The notes below the pieces were generated by a model that saw nothing but the letters and a program-made list of their open reading frames with translations, was not told the origin of the DNA and did not search any database. The position numbers were made by a program, and so were the translations under genes. From contig NZ_KE557318.1 of the NCBI RefSeq assembly GCF_000442315.1, forward strand, positions 1 through 64,000: a stretch of DNA of 64,000 bases, written 5' to 3'. The DNA comes from Rubellimicrobium thermophilum DSM 16684 (GTDB lineage Bacteria; Pseudomonadota; Alphaproteobacteria; Rhodobacterales; Rhodobacteraceae). This document shows, in pieces, positions 44,117 through 54,911 of this stretch; position 1 is the stretch's first letter; each line of letters opens with the position of its first letter.

Positions 44117-44343
44117 GGCGGTCTCCTTGCGGGGGTCCGCATCAGATCGCCCGGATGGCCCCGGCGGGCAAGGGGCGCCCGGCCCCAGGCCGCTGTCCCT
44201 CCCAGGGCGGTGCCTGTCGTGCCGGGCGCCTCCGGCGACGGACCGGCGACAGGGCGATGACGGCGCCGCGACGGTCCGCTGTCGCTTGACCCCGCGGCGG
44301 GCCGGGCCTATCGCCCGCCCTGCCGTGCCACAGGGGACTGATC

Positions 44344-45519
44344 ATGGATCATTGGAGCCGCCGGACCCGCGCCGTCCATGCCGGCATCCGCCGTTCGCGC
44401 TTCGGCGAAATGGCCGAGGCGATCTTCCTGACCCAGGGCTTTGCCTATGACAGCGCCGAGGCGGCCGAGACGCGTTTCATCGAGGCCGGACCCGACGAAT
44501 TCATCTATGCCCGCTACGGCAATCCCACCACCGCCATGTTCGAAAGCCGCATGGCCGCGCTCGAGGGGACGGAGGACGGCTTCGCCACCGCCTCCGGCAT
44601 GGCAGCGGTCTCGGGCACGCTGATGGCGATGCTGCGCGCGGGCGATCGCGTCGTGTCCTCCCGCGCGCTCTTCGGCTCCTGCCTCTATGTGCTCGAGGAG
44701 GTGCTCCGCCGCTATGGCGTGGAGGTGGTTTTCGTGGACGGGACCGATCTCGATCAGTGGCGGCAGGCCGTCACCCCCGGCACGAAGGCCGTCTTCTTCG
44801 AGACCGTCTCCAACCCCACGCTCGAGGTCGTGGACATCGCCGCGGTGGCGCAGATCGCCCATGCGCAGGGGGCCCTCGTGGTGGCAGGCAATGTCTTTGC
44901 CACGCCGGTCTTCTCGCGCGCGGCCGAACTCGGCGCCGATGTCGTCGTCTATTCCACGACCAAGCATGTGGACGGGCAGGGGCGGGCCCTGGGCGGCATC
45001 GTGCTGGGCAGCCGGGCCTTCGTGCGCCGGACGCTCGAGCCCTACATGAAGCATACGGGCGGGGCGATGTCGCCCTTCACCGCCTGGCTGATGCTCAAGG
45101 GGCTGGAGACGATGGACCTGCGCGTGCGCGCTCAGGCCGAGACGGCCCTGCGTCTGGCCCGCGCGCTCGAGGGGCACCCGAAGCTGACCCGCGTGATCTT
45201 TCCCGGCCTGCCGAGCCACCCCCAGCATGCCCTGGCCATGGCGCAGACCGGATCGGGCGGGACCGTCCTGTCCTTCGATACCGGCAGCCGCGAGGCCGCC
45301 TTCCGCCTGCTGAACGCCCTGCGCATCGTCACGATCTCGAACAATCTGGGCGATGCCAAGTCCATCGCCACCCATCCCGCAACGACGACGCATCAGCGCC
45401 TGCCGCCCGAACAGAAGGCCCGCCTCGGGATCACGCCGGGTCTGGTGCGGCTGTCCTGCGGCCTCGAGGATCCCGAGGATCTGCTGGCCGATCTCACCGC
45501 CGCCCTCGATGCCGTCTGA
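44344..45519 (+). CDS. metZ: O-succinylhomoserine sulfhydrylase
   Basis: A 391-aa Cys/Met-metabolism PLP enzyme that makes homocysteine from O-succinylhomoserine and sulfide. The PLP lysine is K207 in YSTTKHVDGQGR; YARYGNPTTAMFESRMAALE near residue 55 and PGLVRLSCGLEDPEDLLADL at the C-terminus are typical of MetZ. The upstream 227 bases showed no SAM riboswitch I could recognise. Confidence 0.93.
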   Translation: MDHWSRRTRAVHAGIRRSRFGEMAEAIFLTQGFAYDSAEAAETRFIEAGPDEFIYARYGNPTTAMFESRMAALEGTEDGFATASGMAAVSGTLMAMLRAGDRVVSSRALFGSCLYVLEEVLRRYGVEVVFVDGTDLDQWRQAVTPGTKAVFFETVSNPTLEVVDIAAVAQIAHAQGALVVAGNVFATPVFSRAAELGADVVVYSTTKHVDGQGRALGGIVLGSRAFVRRTLEPYMKHTGGAMSPFTAWLMLKGLETMDLRVRAQAETALRLARALEGHPKLTRVIFPGLPSHPQHALAMAQTGSGGTVLSFDTGSREAAFRLLNALRIVTISNNLGDAKSIATHPATTTHQRLPPEQKARLGITPGLVRLSCGLEDPEDLLADLTAALDAV

Positions 45520-45632
45520 GGCCTGCGCGGCGTCGTGATCCGGCCGGGACAGCACGGCGTATCGGTGCTATCGTTGCGGGGTTGTCACGGATGCCCCATA
45601 TGCGGGTTTCGTGACGCAAGGGGAGCCAGCCG

Positions 45633-46736
45633 ATGAACCTCCATCAGCCGGATTTCGAGCGGGACCTAACGCGCGCCGAGGCCGAAGATGCCCTGGCCAC
45701 CCTGCGCCGCTGGGCCACCCGCGCCAGCCCGGAGGAAGTGGCCGATCTCGATCCGGCCATCGCCCGCCTTCTGCCGGGGCGCGAGCTGTCGAACTATCCC
45801 GATCTTTCCCGCAGCTATCCCGAAGGGTTCCAGGCCGATGCGTGCTATCGGGCCACGCTGCCGGATCTCCAGAACGGGCCCGAATCCCTGATCCGCGGCG
45901 CCAGGGCCCCGATCCAGCATGTCGGGATCTCCGGCTTCCGACTGCCGGTCCGCTTCCGCACCCGCGATGACGGGGAGGTGACGCTCGAGACGGCCGTCAC
46001 CGGGACCGTCAGCCTCGAGGCGGGCAAGAAGGGCATCAACATGTCCCGCCTGATGCGGAGCTTCTATCTGTATGCGGAGGAGACCTTCTCCTTCGACGTG
46101 ATGGAACGCGCGCTCGATCGCTACAAGGCGGATCTGGCAAGCTGCGATGCCCGCCTCCAGATGCGCTTCCGCTATCCGCTGCGCGTGGCCTCGCTGCGTT
46201 CGGGCCTCTCGGGCTGGCAGTATTACGACATCGCGCTCGAACTGGTGGAAACGGGCGGGGTGCGCAAGAAGCTGTTCCATCTCGATTATGTCTATTCCTC
46301 GACCTGCCCCTGCTCGCTGGAGTTGAGCGAGCATGCCCGCCAGATGCGCGGCCAGCTCGCCGTGCCGCATGCCCAGCGCTCGGTCGCCCGCCTGTCGGTG
46401 GAGGTGCTGCCCGGCCAGGCGCGTCTGTGGTTCGAGGATCTCATCGAGATGGCCCGCCGCGCCGTGCCCACCGAGACGCAGGTCATGGTCAAGCGCGAGG
46501 ACGAACAGGCCTTCGGCGAGCTGAACGCCGCCCATCCCGTCTTTGTCGAGGATGCCGCCCGTCTCTTTGCCGCCGAGCTGCTGGCCGATCCCCGGATCGG
46601 CGATTTCCGCGTGATCGCCAGCCATCAGGAATCGCTGCACAGCCATGATGCGGTCTCGATCCTCGTGGAGGGCGAGACCTTCGCCGCCCAGAGCCTCGAT
46701 CCGCGTCTGTTCGGCACGCTGATCCATGTGCCCTGA
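45633..46736 (+). CDS. folE2: GTP cyclohydrolase FolE2 (type IB)
   Basis: A 367-aa enzyme converting GTP to dihydroneopterin triphosphate for folate and related cofactors, using a metal other than zinc. Family motifs include QHVGISGFRLPVRFR, MSRLMRSFY, the conserved SSTCPCSLELSEHARQMRGQ with the catalytic cysteine, and FIVIASHQESLHSHDA-like RVIASHQESLHSHDAV. ATG 45633 follows GGGGAG. FolE2 is often induced in zinc shortage; no Zur site was recognised here. Confidence 0.95.
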   Translation: MNLHQPDFERDLTRAEAEDALATLRRWATRASPEEVADLDPAIARLLPGRELSNYPDLSRSYPEGFQADACYRATLPDLQNGPESLIRGARAPIQHVGISGFRLPVRFRTRDDGEVTLETAVTGTVSLEAGKKGINMSRLMRSFYLYAEETFSFDVMERALDRYKADLASCDARLQMRFRYPLRVASLRSGLSGWQYYDIALELVETGGVRKKLFHLDYVYSSTCPCSLELSEHARQMRGQLAVPHAQRSVARLSVEVLPGQARLWFEDLIEMARRAVPTETQVMVKREDEQAFGELNAAHPVFVEDAARLFAAELLADPRIGDFRVIASHQESLHSHDAVSILVEGETFAAQSLDPRLFGTLIHVP

Positions 46737-47006
46737 CGGGGTCTGACGGGCGGGGTCGTGCGGCGCCGTCCGGGGCGCTGCGCCTGTGGTGCCTGTCCGT
46801 GGCCCCGACCAGGGCCGCTGCGGCCGGGACGCGGGACGGGCATGAAGGTGTTGCGCGAATCGCACCTCCACCGTTCGGTCCTGTCACCGATCCTTAACCT
46901 GTCGTGACGATCCTGCCGTCTGACGGAAGGGGCGGGGCTGTCTTCCCGCGCCGGCAGGGACAGAAGGGCAGGAGGGAGGATGACGGCAGGACGGTTGCGC
47001 GGCGTG

Positions 47007-47861
47007 TCACGTCATCAGGCGCGCGACATAGCCCGGCAGCGCGAAGGCGGCGGCATGGACTTCGGGCGTGTAGTAGCGGGGCTCGAAACCCGCCGCCTCG
47101 AGCCGGTCGCGCAGGACATCCACCGGGGTCTGCCGCGCTGTTCCGTCCGTGCCCCAGCCCAGGGCCATCGGCCCGCCGGAATAGGTCGGGACGGTGGCGA
47201 GGTAGCAGGTCGCGTCCCGGAACAGGGCGCGGAAGGCGCGCATGCTCTGGCGCAGCTCCTCGGGCTGGATGAAGGGCACGCCGTTCTGGGTGACGAGGAT
47301 TCCGCCTTCGGCCAGTCGCGCCTTCGCGCGGCCGTAGAAGCTGTCGGTGAACAGCACCTCGCCGGGGCCGACCGGATCGGTCGAATCGACCAGGATCACG
47401 TCGAACTGCGCGGAGGATTGTGTCACGAAGGCCATTCCGTCGGCGATGACCAGATCGAGCCGCGGATCGTCGAAGGCCCCGGCCGAGAGACCGGGCAGAT
47501 GCTCGCGCGAGAAGGCGACGACGCCGGCGTCGATCTCCACCATCGTCACCTGCTCGACCGAGGCGTGGCGCAGCACCTCGCGGGCGAGGCCGCCATCCCC
47601 GCCCCCCAGGATCAGGACCCGCCGCGCGGCGCCATGGGCGAGGATCGGCACATGGGCCATCATCTCGTGATAGATGAACTCGTCGGCGGTGGTCGTCTGG
47701 ATCACCCCGTCGAGCGTGAGAACGCGCCCGAATCGCGCGTTCTCGAACAGGCGCAGCCGCTGGTGGCCGGTCTCGCTCTCCTGCAGGACACGGTCCACCC
47801 GCAGGCTCAGCCCGTAGTCGGGGCAGAGCGTTTCGCGGAACCATTCCGGTGTGTCGGTCAT
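47007..47861 (-). CDS. speE: Spermidine synthase
   Basis: A 284-aa aminopropyltransferase making spermidine from putrescine and decarboxylated SAM. It has FGRVLTLDGVIQTTTADEFI near residue 45, the SAM-binding VLILGGGDGGLAREVLRH and ILVDSTDPVGPGEVLFT with the catalytic aspartate. It follows speD by 27 bases, forming a polyamine operon. The length is typical. Confidence 0.95.
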   Translation of the reverse strand: MTDTPEWFRETLCPDYGLSLRVDRVLQESETGHQRLRLFENARFGRVLTLDGVIQTTTADEFIYHEMMAHVPILAHGAARRVLILGGGDGGLAREVLRHASVEQVTMVEIDAGVVAFSREHLPGLSAGAFDDPRLDLVIADGMAFVTQSSAQFDVILVDSTDPVGPGEVLFTDSFYGRAKARLAEGGILVTQNGVPFIQPEELRQSMRAFRALFRDATCYLATVPTYSGGPMALGWGTDGTARQTPVDVLRDRLEAAGFEPRYYTPEVHAAAFALPGYVARLMT

Positions 47862-47888
47862 GCTCTCTGCTCCCGGATCCGTGCGGAT

Positions 47889-48370
47889 TCAGATGAGGCC
47901 TTCGCCGCGCAGGATCTCGCGCACCCGCACCTCGCCGGCGCGGAAGGTGCGGCGCAGGACATCGACCGCGGCCCAGGGGTCGCCTCGCCGCACATGAACA
48001 CGTCGAAGGCGCCATAGCCGATCTCGGGCCAGGTATGGACCGAGATGTGGCTTTCGGCCAGGACGGCGACGCCCGACACGCCCTGCGGCGTGAACTTGTG
48101 GGTATGGATGTGCAGCAGCGTGGCCCCGGAGGCCTTCACGCAGTCGCGGAAGGCCTGTTCGATGAGGGCCTCGTCGTCGAGTCCTTCGCCCCTCAGCACC
48201 TCGACGATGAGATGGGTGCCGGCAAAGACCTTGCCGTCGCGGCGGATGAAGTGGTCGTGGCGATCCGCGGCCGTCACCGGGATGGCTGCGGAAGTGTCGA
48301 TCGGTCCGGCCTGCACGGGGGCGCCTGTCGCCAGGTCCATCCCCAGTTGGCCGAGGGCTGCATGGGTCAT
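47889..48370 (-). pseudogene. speD: S-adenosylmethionine decarboxylase proenzyme (frameshifted near its C-terminus)
   Basis: About 160 aa when corrected. The core has the self-cleavage site LAESHISVHTWPE, whose serine becomes the pyruvoyl cofactor, with HTHKFTPQGVSG and the catalytic FMCGEA. Right after this Cys motif the frame breaks near 47980: one base is missing before ACCCC. The expected tail (WAAVDVLRRTFRAGEVRVRE, ILRGEGLI) is present in another frame and stops at 47889. As the break follows all catalytic residues, a read error is plausible. It supplies decarboxylated SAM to SpeE. Confidence 0.85.
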
Positions 48371-48623
48371 GCGCGCCTCCCTTACCAGCAGATGAGATCT
48401 GAACGGCTCCTTAGCGTCCCCTCCGGGGAGGTTCGTGATCGGAGATCCGTGGAGCGCCCAGATAGGGCAGACGGGCGGCGATTGCAAATCGTCCCGGCGC
48501 GGCGTCGCCTTCCGCCGTGCCCTCCGGCGCACGCCCGGCGGCGACCGGCAGAGCCTGCTCTGGCGTGCGGAGGCGGTTCTTGGCATCCAGAGAGAACCGC
48601 TGCTGGCGCAGCCGGAGGAGGCC

Positions 48624-49115
48624 ATGACCGTCCCGGACCCGGATCGTTTCGGCGCGGAGGATGTGCTGCTCGACATCGAGCCGCGCAACCGCCGCGAGCT
48701 TCTCGAAATCCTTGCTGCGGCGGCCGCGCCGCGATGCCATGTCGGCGAGGAGGCGATCCTCGAGGCGCTTCTGGCGCGCGAGGCCCTGGGATCGACCGCG
48801 CTCGGCCGCGGGATCGCCATGCCCCATGCCCAGATCACGGGGGCCGGGTCGCCCGCCGTTCTCCTGGCCCGCCTGCGCCGGCCCATCGATTTCGAGGCCC
48901 GCGACGACGAGCCCGTGGATCTCGCGATCCTTCTGGTCTGGCCGGCCGAGATGCGCGCCGGCCTGCTCGGCCGGATGGGCGAGATCGCGCAGGGCCTGCG
49001 GGATCCCGTCCTCCTCCGACGCCTGCGCCGGGCCGGGACCGCAGAGGAGGTCGCCGCCCTGCTGAACGATGCAACGGCCCGCCCCGAGGCCACAGGGGAC
49101 CCCGACCGGAACTGA
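48624..49115 (+). CDS. PTS fructose/nitrogen-type EIIA domain protein (PtsN-like)
   Basis: A 163-aa EIIA-Ntr-like protein, phosphorylated on the histidine in GRGIAMPHAQI (near residue 73). The surrounding GSTALGRGIAMPHAQ and LVWPAEMRAGLLGRMGEIAQ match the family. ATG 48624 follows GGAGGAG. EIIA-Ntr proteins regulate K+ transport and nitrogen responses. It directly precedes the cation/proton antiporter operon by 88 bases, so a role in ion homeostasis is suggested. Confidence 0.88.
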   Translation: MTVPDPDRFGAEDVLLDIEPRNRRELLEILAAAAAPRCHVGEEAILEALLAREALGSTALGRGIAMPHAQITGAGSPAVLLARLRRPIDFEARDDEPVDLAILLVWPAEMRAGLLGRMGEIAQGLRDPVLLRRLRRAGTAEEVAALLNDATARPEATGDPDRN

Positions 49116-49203
49116 CGAGGTCGTGCAGGAATTTCCGGTTCGCTGCGCTTCCCTCCGCGCGGCCCCTCTGCCATAGGTCGGAACGACCCCGGACAGGGAG
49201 ACG

Positions 49204-52142
49204 ATGACCGGAACGCTGCTTTTCCTTCTTGTCTGCCTGCCTTTCGCCGGTGCAGCGGCGGCGGGCCTTCTGCCGACCCATGCGCGCAATGCCGCCGCCT
49301 GGCTGGCGGGGTCGGTCGCCGTCCTCTCGCTGGCCGTGGTGCTGGCGCTCGATCCGGCTTCGGCGGGCGATGGCGTGATCCGCCACGGCATGCCCTGGAT
49401 GCCCTCGCTGGGAATCAGCCTGAGCCTGCGGCTCGATGGCTTCGCCTGGCTCTTCGCCGCGCTGGTGACGGGGATCGGTGCGCTCGTGGCGATCTATGCC
49501 CGCTACTACATGGCGGCCGAGGATCCGGTCCCGCGCTTCTTTGCCTTCCTGCTGGCCTTCATGGGCTCCATGCTCGGGCTGGTGCTGTCGGGCAATCTCC
49601 TCCAGATCGCCTTCTTCTGGGAGATGACGAGCCTCTTCTCCTTCCTCCTGATCGCCTACCGCACCCAGAGCGCGGCCGCACGCGAAGGGGCGCGCATGGC
49701 GCTCACGCTGGACCGGGGGGGGCGGGCTGTGTCTCTTTGCCGGGATGCTCCTGCTCGGCCATGCGGCAGGCAGCTACGATCTCGATGCCGTTCTTGCTGC
49801 CGGGGAACGCGTGCGCGCGCATCCGGTCTATCTGCCTGCCCTGATCCTGATCCTGCTCGGAGCCCTGACCAAGTCGGCCCAGTTCCCCTTCCATTTCTGG
49901 CTGCCGCAGGCGATGGCCGCGCCGACGCCGGTTTCGGCCTATCTGCATTCGGCAACGCTGGTGAAGGCGGGGGTGTTCCTGCTGGCCCGGCTCTGGCCCG
50001 TGCTCGCGGGGACCGAGGCCTGGTTCTGGATCGTCGGCACGGCCGGTCTCGTGACGCTGCTGCTTGGCGCCTATGTCGCGATCTTCCAGAACGACCTGAA
50101 GGGTCTGCTGGCCTATTCGACGATCAGCCATCTGGGCCTGATCACCCTGCTGCTGGGCCTGAACAGCGAACGCGCCCTTGTCGCCGCCGTCTTCCACATC
50201 GTGAACCACGCGACCTTCAAGGCCTCGCTGTTCATGGCCGCCGGCATCATCGATCACGAGACGGGCACGCGCGACATCCGCCGCCTCTCGGGCCTTGCAG
50301 GGCCGATGCCCTTCACCGCGCGCCTGGCCACCGTCGCCGCCGCCGCCATGGCCGGCGTGCCGCTGCTCAACGGCTTCCTGTCCAAGGAGATGTTCTTTGC
50401 CGAGGCGCTTTCGGCCGAGGCCGCGCTGCCCTTCCTCCTCGACATCCTCCCGCTGGCAGCCGTCGTGGCCAGCGCCTTCAGCGTCGCCTATTCGCTGCGG
50501 CTGATCCACGGTGCCTTCTTCGGCCCGCTCCCTTCGGATCTGCCCCGCACCCCGCATGAGCCGCCCTCCTGGATGCGCTTTCCGGTCGAGATCCTGGTCC
50601 TCATCTGCATCGTCGTGGGCATTCTGCCGGCTGCCACCGTGGGCCCTGCGCTTGCGCTCGCGGCGGGTTCGATCCTCGGGCCGGACCTGCCTTACTACAG
50701 CCTCTCCATCTGGCACGGCCTGAACCTGCCCCTGCTGATGAGCGCCGTCGCCCTGGCCCTGGGCGTGGGGCTCTATCTTCTGCTCGAGCCGCGCCTGGCC
50801 CGTGGCATGGATGGCGCCCCCCTGATCGGCCGCCTCGACGGGCGACGCCTGTTCGAGAAGACCCTGGTCTTCCTGTCCTGGCGCCTGGCGCGGGCCGCGG
50901 AACGGCGTCTGGGCACGCGACGCCTGCAACCGCAGCTTCGTCTGCTTGTCCTGGCGGCCCTGGCCGCAGGCGGCGGCACGGTGTGGTGGCGCGGGATCGG
51001 TCCGGGCGATCTCCTTCCCGCGCCGGTCGATCCGGCCTTTGCGCTGGTCTGGCTGGTGGGCGGGGCCTGCGCCCTGGGGACGGCCTGGTCGGCCAAGTAT
51101 CACCGCCTCGCGGCGCTGATCCTGCTGGGAGGCACCGGCCTGGCCAGCTGCGTGACCTTCGTCTGGCTCTCGGCCCCCGATCTGGCCCTGACCCAGCTCC
51201 TGGTGGAGATCGTGACGCTCGTCCTGCTGCTGCTGGGTCTGCGCTGGCTGCCCCAGCGCCGGGAGGTCGCCCGGAACCCCCGGCCCCGAGGTCATCACCA
51301 CGGCGCGTCGCCTGATCGACCTCACCCTCGCCATCGCCGGGGGGGCCGGCATGGCCCTGCTCGCCTTCGGGGTCATGACGCGCATCCCGCCCGACCTTCT
51401 CGGCCAGTATTTCCTCGAGAATGCCTATACGGCAGGGGGCGGGACCAATGCGGTCAACGTGATCCTCGTGGATTTCCGCAGCTTCGACACGCTGGGCGAA
51501 ATCGCCGTGGTGGCCGCGGTCGCCCTGGCCACCTTCGCGCTGCTGCGGCGCTTCCGGCCTGCCGCCGACAGCGTGGACATCCCCGACCAGCAGCGCACCC
51601 TGGCCGCCTGGGAGGCCGCCCATCCCGCCCGCTCCGAAGGGACGATCGTCGCCGACTGGCTGCTTGTGCCGTCGGTGATCGCGCGGCTGCTGTTTCCCGT
51701 GATCGGGCTGGTTGCGGTCTATCTGCTTCTGCGCGGGCATGATCAGCCCGGCGGCGGCTTTGCCGCGGGGCTGACCGCCTCGATCGCACTGCTGCTGCAA
51801 TACATGATCGGCGGGGCGCAATGGATCGAATCGCGCATCCTCGTGCGGCCGCTGACCTGGATGGGCGGGGGGCTGCTGGTCGCGGTCGGCACCGGGCTGG
51901 CCGCCTGGCCCTTCGGCCTGCCCTTCCTGACCAGCTATTTCGGCTATGCCGATCTGCCGCTCCTGGGCGAGGTGCCGACGGCCTCCGCGCTCCTGTTCGA
52001 TATCGGGGTGTTCATGCTGGTCTTCGGTTCGGCCGTGCTGCTGCTGATCGCGCTGGCGCATCAGTCGATCCGGGGGCGGCGTGCCGCCCCCCGCGGCCCC
52101 GCTCCGACCGGAGAGTCCCCGGCAGCGGGAAGGGAGGGATGA
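49204..52142 (+). pseudogene. Fused Mnh/Pha antiporter subunit A+B (two frameshifts)
   Basis: A roughly 980-aa polytopic membrane protein of a multi-subunit monovalent cation/proton antiporter. Subunit A contains FFWEMTSLFSFLLIAYRTQS, KSAQFPFHFWLPQAMAAPTP with HSATLVKAGVFLLARL, and FKASLFMAAGIIDHETGTRD. Subunit B at the C-terminus contains LLRGHDQPGGGFAAGLTAS. Two extra bases, near 49711 and in a C run near 51285, break the frame. The A-B fusion is typical of group 2 (Pha/Mnh) operons. The stop overlaps the mnhC start. Both breaks look like homopolymer errors. Confidence 0.9.
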
Positions 52143-52489
52143 TGGAACTCGTCGTGGCGCTGGCCATCGGGGTGATGACCGGATCGGGGCTGTGGCTTCT
52201 GCTGCGTCCGCGGACCTTCCAGCTCATCGCCGGATTGTCGCTGCTGTCCTATGCGGTCAACCTGTTCATCTTCGCGACCGGGGGCCTGCGCGTCGGCGCC
52301 GCCCCGATCCTCGCGAAGGGCGAGACCGGCGATCTGGCCCGCCATGCCGATCCGCTGCCGCAGGCCCTCGTGCTGACGGCGATCGTCATCGCCTTTGCCA
52401 CGACGGCGCTGCTGCTCGTGGTGCTGCTGGCGGCACGCGGCCTGACGGGAACGGACCATGTGGACGGACGGGAGCGGGAACCGTCGTGA
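52139..52489 (+). CDS. Na+/H+ (K+/H+) antiporter subunit C
   Basis: A 116-aa membrane protein similar to NuoK, with three helices. Motifs: SYAVNLFIFATGGL and ADPLPQALVLTAIVIAFATT, standard for MnhC/PhaC. ATG 52139 overlaps the preceding stop by four bases (ATGA); a second ATG follows immediately. The stop overlaps the GTG of subunit D. Confidence 0.93.
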   Translation: MMELVVALAIGVMTGSGLWLLLRPRTFQLIAGLSLLSYAVNLFIFATGGLRVGAAPILAKGETGDLARHADPLPQALVLTAIVIAFATTALLLVVLLAARGLTGTDHVDGREREPS

Positions 52490-54130
52490 CCCACTGGAGC
52501 GACCATCTGCTGGCCGCGGCCGTCCTGATCCCGCTTCTGACGGGCGCGCTGATGATCCTGGCGGGCGAATGGCGCCGGCGCGTGGAGACGGCGCTCGGCC
52601 TTGTCTCGACAGGGGCGCTGGTCGCGGTGGCGGTGGCCCTCGTGGCGATGGCGGACGGGGCGCGGGAGGGGGCCGTACAGGTCTACCGGCTGGGCAACTG
52701 GCCCTCCGAATTCGCCATCGTGCTGGTGCTCGACCGCCTCTCGGCACTGATGGTCCTGCTGGCCTCCGGGCTGGGGCTGGCCGCGCTCGTCTTCTCGCTG
52801 GCCGGCTGGCAGCGGGCCGGATCCTTCTTCCATCCCCTGCTCCAGTTCCAGCTCATGGGGCTGAACGGCACCTTCCTGACCGGCGACCTCTTCAACCTCT
52901 TCGTGTTCTTCGAGGTGATGCTGGCGGCCTCCTACGGGCTGGCGTTGCATGGATCGGGGACAGCACGGGTGCGGGCGGGGCTGCACTACATGGCCATCAA
53001 TCTGGCCGCCTCGCTGCTCTTCCTCATCGGGGTGAGCATGATCTACGGCGTCGCCGGGACGCTCAACATGGCCGATCTGGCCGCCCGCATCCCTCAGATC
53101 GATGCCGCCGACCGCGCCCTCTTCGAGGCCGGCGCGGCGCTGCTCGGCACGGCCTTCCTCATCAAGGCGGGGATGTGGCCGCTCGGCTTCTGGTTGCCGA
53201 CGACCTATGCCGCCGCCGCGGCCCCCTCGGCGGCGATCCTGTCGCTCCTGAGCAAGGTCGGCATCTATGCCGTCCTGCGCCTGTGGCTTCTGCTGTTCGA
53301 TCAGGCGGCAGGGCCGTCGGCGGGCTTCGGCGAAGGCTGGCTCCTGGCGGGCGGGCTGCTGACGCTCGGCTACGGGGCCATCGCGGTGCTGGCGACACAG
53401 GACATGGCCCGTCTCGCCGGGGCAAGCCTGCTCGTCTCCTCGGGCACGCTGCTGACTGCCATCGGCATGGGCGAAGCCGCAGTGACCGCCGGGGCCCTGT
53501 TCTATCTCGTCGTGGCCGTCCCTGCGCTGGCCGCCTTCTTCCTGCTCATCGAGCTGCTCGAACGCGGGCGCGAGGTCGGGGCGGATGTGCTGGCCGTCAG
53601 CCGTGCCGCCTTCGGCAGCGAGGAGGAGGATCCGGCCGAAGACGATCCCGGAATCGCCATCCCCGCCACGGCGGCCGTTCTGGGCTTCAGCTTCCTCGCC
53701 TGTGCGCTGCTGCTGGCCGGTCTGCCGCCGCTCTCGGGCTTTCTCGCCAAATTCGCGATCCTCGCCCCCCTGCTCGAAGGGGACCGGACCGTCCGCACCG
53801 AGGCCTGGTGGCTCCTGGGCGGGCTGATCCTCTCGGGGTTCACCGTGATGGTGGCGATGGCCCGCACCGGGATCGAGATCTTCTGGACCTCTCCGCCCGA
53901 GCGCCCGCCCCGCATCCGTCCGGTCGAGATCGGGCCGATCCTGGTCCTGCTCGCGGTCTGCGTCGCCCTGACCGTCCGCCCGGGTCCGGTGCTGCGCTAC
54001 ATGGAGGATACGGCCCGCGCCCTGCATCGCCCCCGCCGCCTATGTCGAGGAGGTCGTCACCGCCGCCCCGATGGAACAGGGCGGAGAGGCTGCGGAAGAA
54101 ACCGGGACAGGAAGAGAGGACATGCCATGA
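52486..54130 (+). pseudogene. Antiporter subunit D (frameshift near its C-terminus)
   Basis: About 548 aa, a NuoN/NuoM-like proton-pumping subunit. Motifs: GDLFNLFVFFEVMLAASYGL, AAALLGTAFLIKAGMWPLGFW and AAPSAAILSLLSKVGIYAVL. The frame breaks near 54022 in a CGCCCCC run by one extra base, and the ending AYVEEVVTAAPMEQGGEAAE continues to a stop at 54130 that overlaps mnhE. The break lies after all helices. GTG 52486 overlaps the mnhC stop. Confidence 0.88.
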
Positions 54131-54630
54131 CCCGCTGGCTGCCCTATCCGCTGCTCTCGCTGGGCCTGCTGCTGACCTGGCTTCTGCTCACGGGCAGCAC
54201 CGCGCCCGGCGCCATGCTTCTGGGGCTGCTGCTCGCCCTGGGGGGCGGCCGTCTGGCTGCGGCCCTGCGCGCCCCGCGACTGCGCCTGGCCCGTCCTTTC
54301 GCGCTGCTGGCGCTGCTGCGCGATGTCCTGCGGGAGGTCCTGCGCTCCAACCTGGCGGTGGCCTGGATCATCTTCTCGCCGCAGGGGGGCAGGCGCCGCC
54401 ATTCGGGCTTTGTCCGCGTCCCCCTGGATACGCGCGATCCCTATGTCCTTGCCGCTCTCGCCGTGATCCTCACCGTCGCGCCGGGCACGCTCTGGGTCGA
54501 GTATGATTCGACCGATGGCAGCATGCTGCTCCATGTCCTCGACCTGAAGGACGAGGACGCCTGGCGACGGGTGATCGCCGGCTACGAATCCCGCCTGATG
54601 GCCATCGTCGGAGAGGAGGCGCCCTCATGA
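54127..54630 (+). CDS. Antiporter subunit E
   Basis: A 167-aa protein with N-terminal helices and a soluble C-terminal domain typical of MnhE/PhaE (SNLAVAWIIFSPQGGRRRHS, LTVAPGTLWVEYDSTDGSML, LHVLDLKDEDAW). Its ATG overlaps the stop of subunit D and its own stop overlaps the ATG of subunit F. Confidence 0.92.
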   Translation: MTRWLPYPLLSLGLLLTWLLLTGSTAPGAMLLGLLLALGGGRLAAALRAPRLRLARPFALLALLRDVLREVLRSNLAVAWIIFSPQGGRRRHSGFVRVPLDTRDPYVLAALAVILTVAPGTLWVEYDSTDGSMLLHVLDLKDEDAWRRVIAGYESRLMAIVGEEAPS

Positions 54631-54911
54631 CCGCTGTCGCGATCCTCGGCTGGGCGCTGATGCTTGCGCAGGGTTTGCTGGCCCTTGCGATGCTCGCGGC
54701 CGCCTTCCGCATGATCGCGGGGCCCCGGGCGCAGGACCGGGTGCTCGGCCTCGATACCCTCTATGTCAATGCCTCGATGCTGTTGATGACCTTCGGCATC
54801 GCTAGCGGCAGCCGCGTCTACCTCGAGGCCTCCCTTGTCATTGCGTTGCTCGGTTTCGTCTCGACGGTGGCGCTGGCCAAGTTCCTGATGCGCGGCGAGG
54901 TGATCGAATGA
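54627..54911 (+). CDS. Antiporter subunit F
   Basis: A 94-aa three-helix membrane subunit. Motifs: FRMIAGPRAQDRVLGLDTLY and YLEASLVIALLGFVSTVALA, typical of MnhF/PhaF. It is coupled by ATGA overlaps at both ends. Confidence 0.93.
   Translation: MTAVAILGWALMLAQGLLALAMLAAAFRMIAGPRAQDRVLGLDTLYVNASMLLMTFGIASGSRVYLEASLVIALLGFVSTVALAKFLMRGEVIE

Noticed and set aside
44117-44343. SAM riboswitch upstream of metZ
   Set aside because: I looked for SAM-II and SAM/SAH-type cores and saw no match; the region is GC-rich without the needed A-rich segments.
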